Below are positions 5,930 to 6,951 of a DNA stretch of 6,951 nt, in pieces. Numbering within the stretch: the first letter of the stretch is position 1; each line of letters opens with the position of its first letter. The notes beneath the pieces were generated by a model. It was not told where the DNA came from. It searched no databases and saw only the letters and a program-made list of their open reading frames with translations. The stretch spans positions 1-6,951 of the forward strand of contig JBBQBQ010000190.1 of assembly GCA_038317685.1 (NCBI GenBank), written 5' to 3'. Origin of the DNA: JBBQBQ01 sp038317685. GTDB lineage: Bacteria > Desulfobacterota > Desulfuromonadia > Desulfuromonadales > DDH964. A program made the position numbers and the translations under genes.

Positions 5930-6816
5930 TCAGGAGGCTTCACGGCTGATGGCGGCAATGGCCTCCAGAACCACTTCATCGTATTTGTCCTGGGTGATCG
6001 CTGCTGCCACCCACGGCATCTTGGCCAGCGCTTTGACCAGGCCGAACCGCTGATCACGGGGGAGAACCCCGATGTAATTCACCAGGTTGACCTCCCGCAC
6101 GGCGGTGAGTTGGGCGCCGCCTTCCAGGGTCGCCACCACGTCTTGTCGGGTCACGGCCTGGAGGTCATCCCGTTGGCTGGCGACCCTCTGGGCGACCTCT
6201 TCCCAGTGGTCAAAAACCTCGAAGGCCATAACCGGCCTGGTTTGCTGGTCGGCACACCAGCGCAGAAACAGGATGGCTGCCTCCCTGCCGACGATCCCGG
6301 AATAGACCTCCATTTCCAGGTCTGCCGGGAACCGGCAGAGACGACGCAGAGTACTGACCATTTCCCAGGCACGCTCGGTCGGCTCCATCTGCATGTCCAT
6401 GGGTGCGCCCTGGCGGGCCAGGAGATGATGGTTGCCCGCCAGGAATTGGCGAACCGCGGGGTCAAATTCGTTGGTCGTCGCGTAGCGCGCCCAGCAGGTG
6501 TAATCGGTTTCGACATAAAGCATGACCATCCGGTCGATGAGGGCCCGATCAAGGGTCGCCACCTGATAGCTGCCGTCCGGCGGATTGATGGACACGATCA
6601 CTTTATGGCAGGGGTGGAGGGTATGGGTGTGCAGAGCGCGGCGTTGCCCTTCGGCAGGCGGCTCAACGAACTGGAAAATCGCCTGCAAGGTATCTTCCTG
6701 CTGGGCGCGATTGAGTTCATCGCAGTGGACTACCGTCTCCGGGTCATCGTCCCCCGGCCACCAGGACGGGCGCGACCAACGCATTGTCTCTCCCTCGCGG
6801 AAGGGGATGCCAGAGC
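5930..6816 (-). pseudogene. MoxR-type AAA+ ATPase, 5' end removed by IS3-family insertion
   Basis: The frame carries the C-terminal two thirds of a MoxR-like AAA+ ATPase. Numbering from the ATG at 6784: Walker B is VVHCDELNR (18-26, with D22/E23), sensor 1 lies in VIVSINPPDG (62-71, N67), and LDRALIDRM (78-86) carries the likely arginine finger. A helical C-terminal region with WCADQQTRP (176-184) follows. Walker A, normally about 60 residues before Walker B, is absent. The frame stays open upstream of 6784, reading GIPFREGET before MRWSRPSWWP, which looks like genuine family sequence, and then turns to unrelated codons and a stop at 6842-6844, where the IS3 end begins. The gene therefore was cut by insertion and the Walker A half should lie beyond the element. 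The exact break is between about 6808 and 6818. Without Walker A the fragment cannot hydrolyse ATP normally, even if translated from 6784. Confidence 0.85.
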
Positions 6817-6951
6817 TGGTACCAAAATTTCGGACAGTGCATTAAGGTGGAGAGTCACGCACTGACGAAGGAGAGTACCAATGAGCAAAACGAAACGTAA
6901 ACGCTATTCCGCCGAGTTCAAGGCCAAGGTCGCCCTGGAGGCAATCAAGGG
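6817..6951 (+). mobile_element. IS3-family insertion sequence, left end (runs off the window)
   Basis: The left part of an IS3-family element is present: a terminal region starting TGGTACCAAAATTTCGGACA (6817-6836), a short leader, and a typical OrfA start at 6881. TG as the first two bases fits IS3-family ends, but the true tip could lie up to about 9 bases further left, because the second end and the target duplication are outside the window. It interrupts the minus-strand MoxR gene, and its transposase reads away from it. Confidence 0.82.
6881..6951 (+). CDS. IS3-family transposase OrfA, N-terminal fragment
   Basis: The visible 23 residues, MSKTKRKRYSAEFKAKVALEAIK, are the classic start of IS3-family OrfA, the helix-turn-helix protein that binds the element's inverted repeats; RRYSAEFKAKVALEALKG is the usual form. 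The start is ATG with AAGGAG at 6868-6873, seven bases upstream. In this family OrfA is normally fused to the DDE-domain OrfB by a programmed -1 frameshift, which would lie beyond the right edge. Integrity of the transposase cannot be judged from this fragment. Confidence 0.88.
   Translation, partial: MSKTKRKRYSAEFKAKVALEAIK

Noticed and set aside
6110..6865. 251-codon open frame on the plus strand across the MoxR gene and the IS end
   Set aside because: It is antisense to clear AAA+ motifs and crosses the insertion boundary, so it cannot be an ancestral gene.
1..6951. Selenoprotein genes with in-frame UGA, prompted by selD
   Set aside because: All recognised genes end at sensible family C-termini, and I saw no frame continuing past a TGA with homology or a SECIS-like hairpin.

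Overview
The window is GC-rich and densely coding. The gene set (selD, a manganese-type riboswitch, htpX, tatC, a MoxR/VWA pair and an IS3-family element) fits an anaerobic or facultative proteobacterium, and the flavour of several proteins recalls Desulfuromonadales/Geobacter-type genomes. That placement is an inference from gene content and protein style; nothing in the window proves it.

Plus-strand half (1-4155). The 3' part of selD (selenophosphate synthesis) runs in from the left edge. After it comes a 280-base gap holding a clear promoter, a yybP-ykoY (Mn2+) riboswitch aptamer, an intrinsic terminator that shares the 3' strand of the aptamer's P1 helix, and a further hairpin that shares the terminator's 3' arm. 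This switch leads into htpX (membrane metalloprotease) and, 39 bases further on, a divergent tatC. A separate promoter then serves a small secreted protein with two cysteines, which ends at a strong terminator. Last comes a DJ-1/PfpI protein resembling isonitrile hydratase.

Minus-strand half (4218-6816). This reads right to left: a MoxR-type AAA+ ATPase, a DUF2201/VWA protein, and a small protein of unknown function, tightly packed like an operon. The ATPase gene has lost its 5' part, including Walker A, because an IS3-family element enters at about 6808-6818. The element's orfA starts at 6881 and runs off the right edge.

The most interesting signals are: (1) an Mn2+-type riboswitch, with an apparently complete three-way RNA switch, placed on htpX and probably tatC rather than on a manganese exporter; (2) a TatC in which the residues aligned with the E. 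coli twin-arginine contact region (E15, F94, E103) are all changed; and (3) the insertion that decapitates the MoxR partner of the VWA protein.
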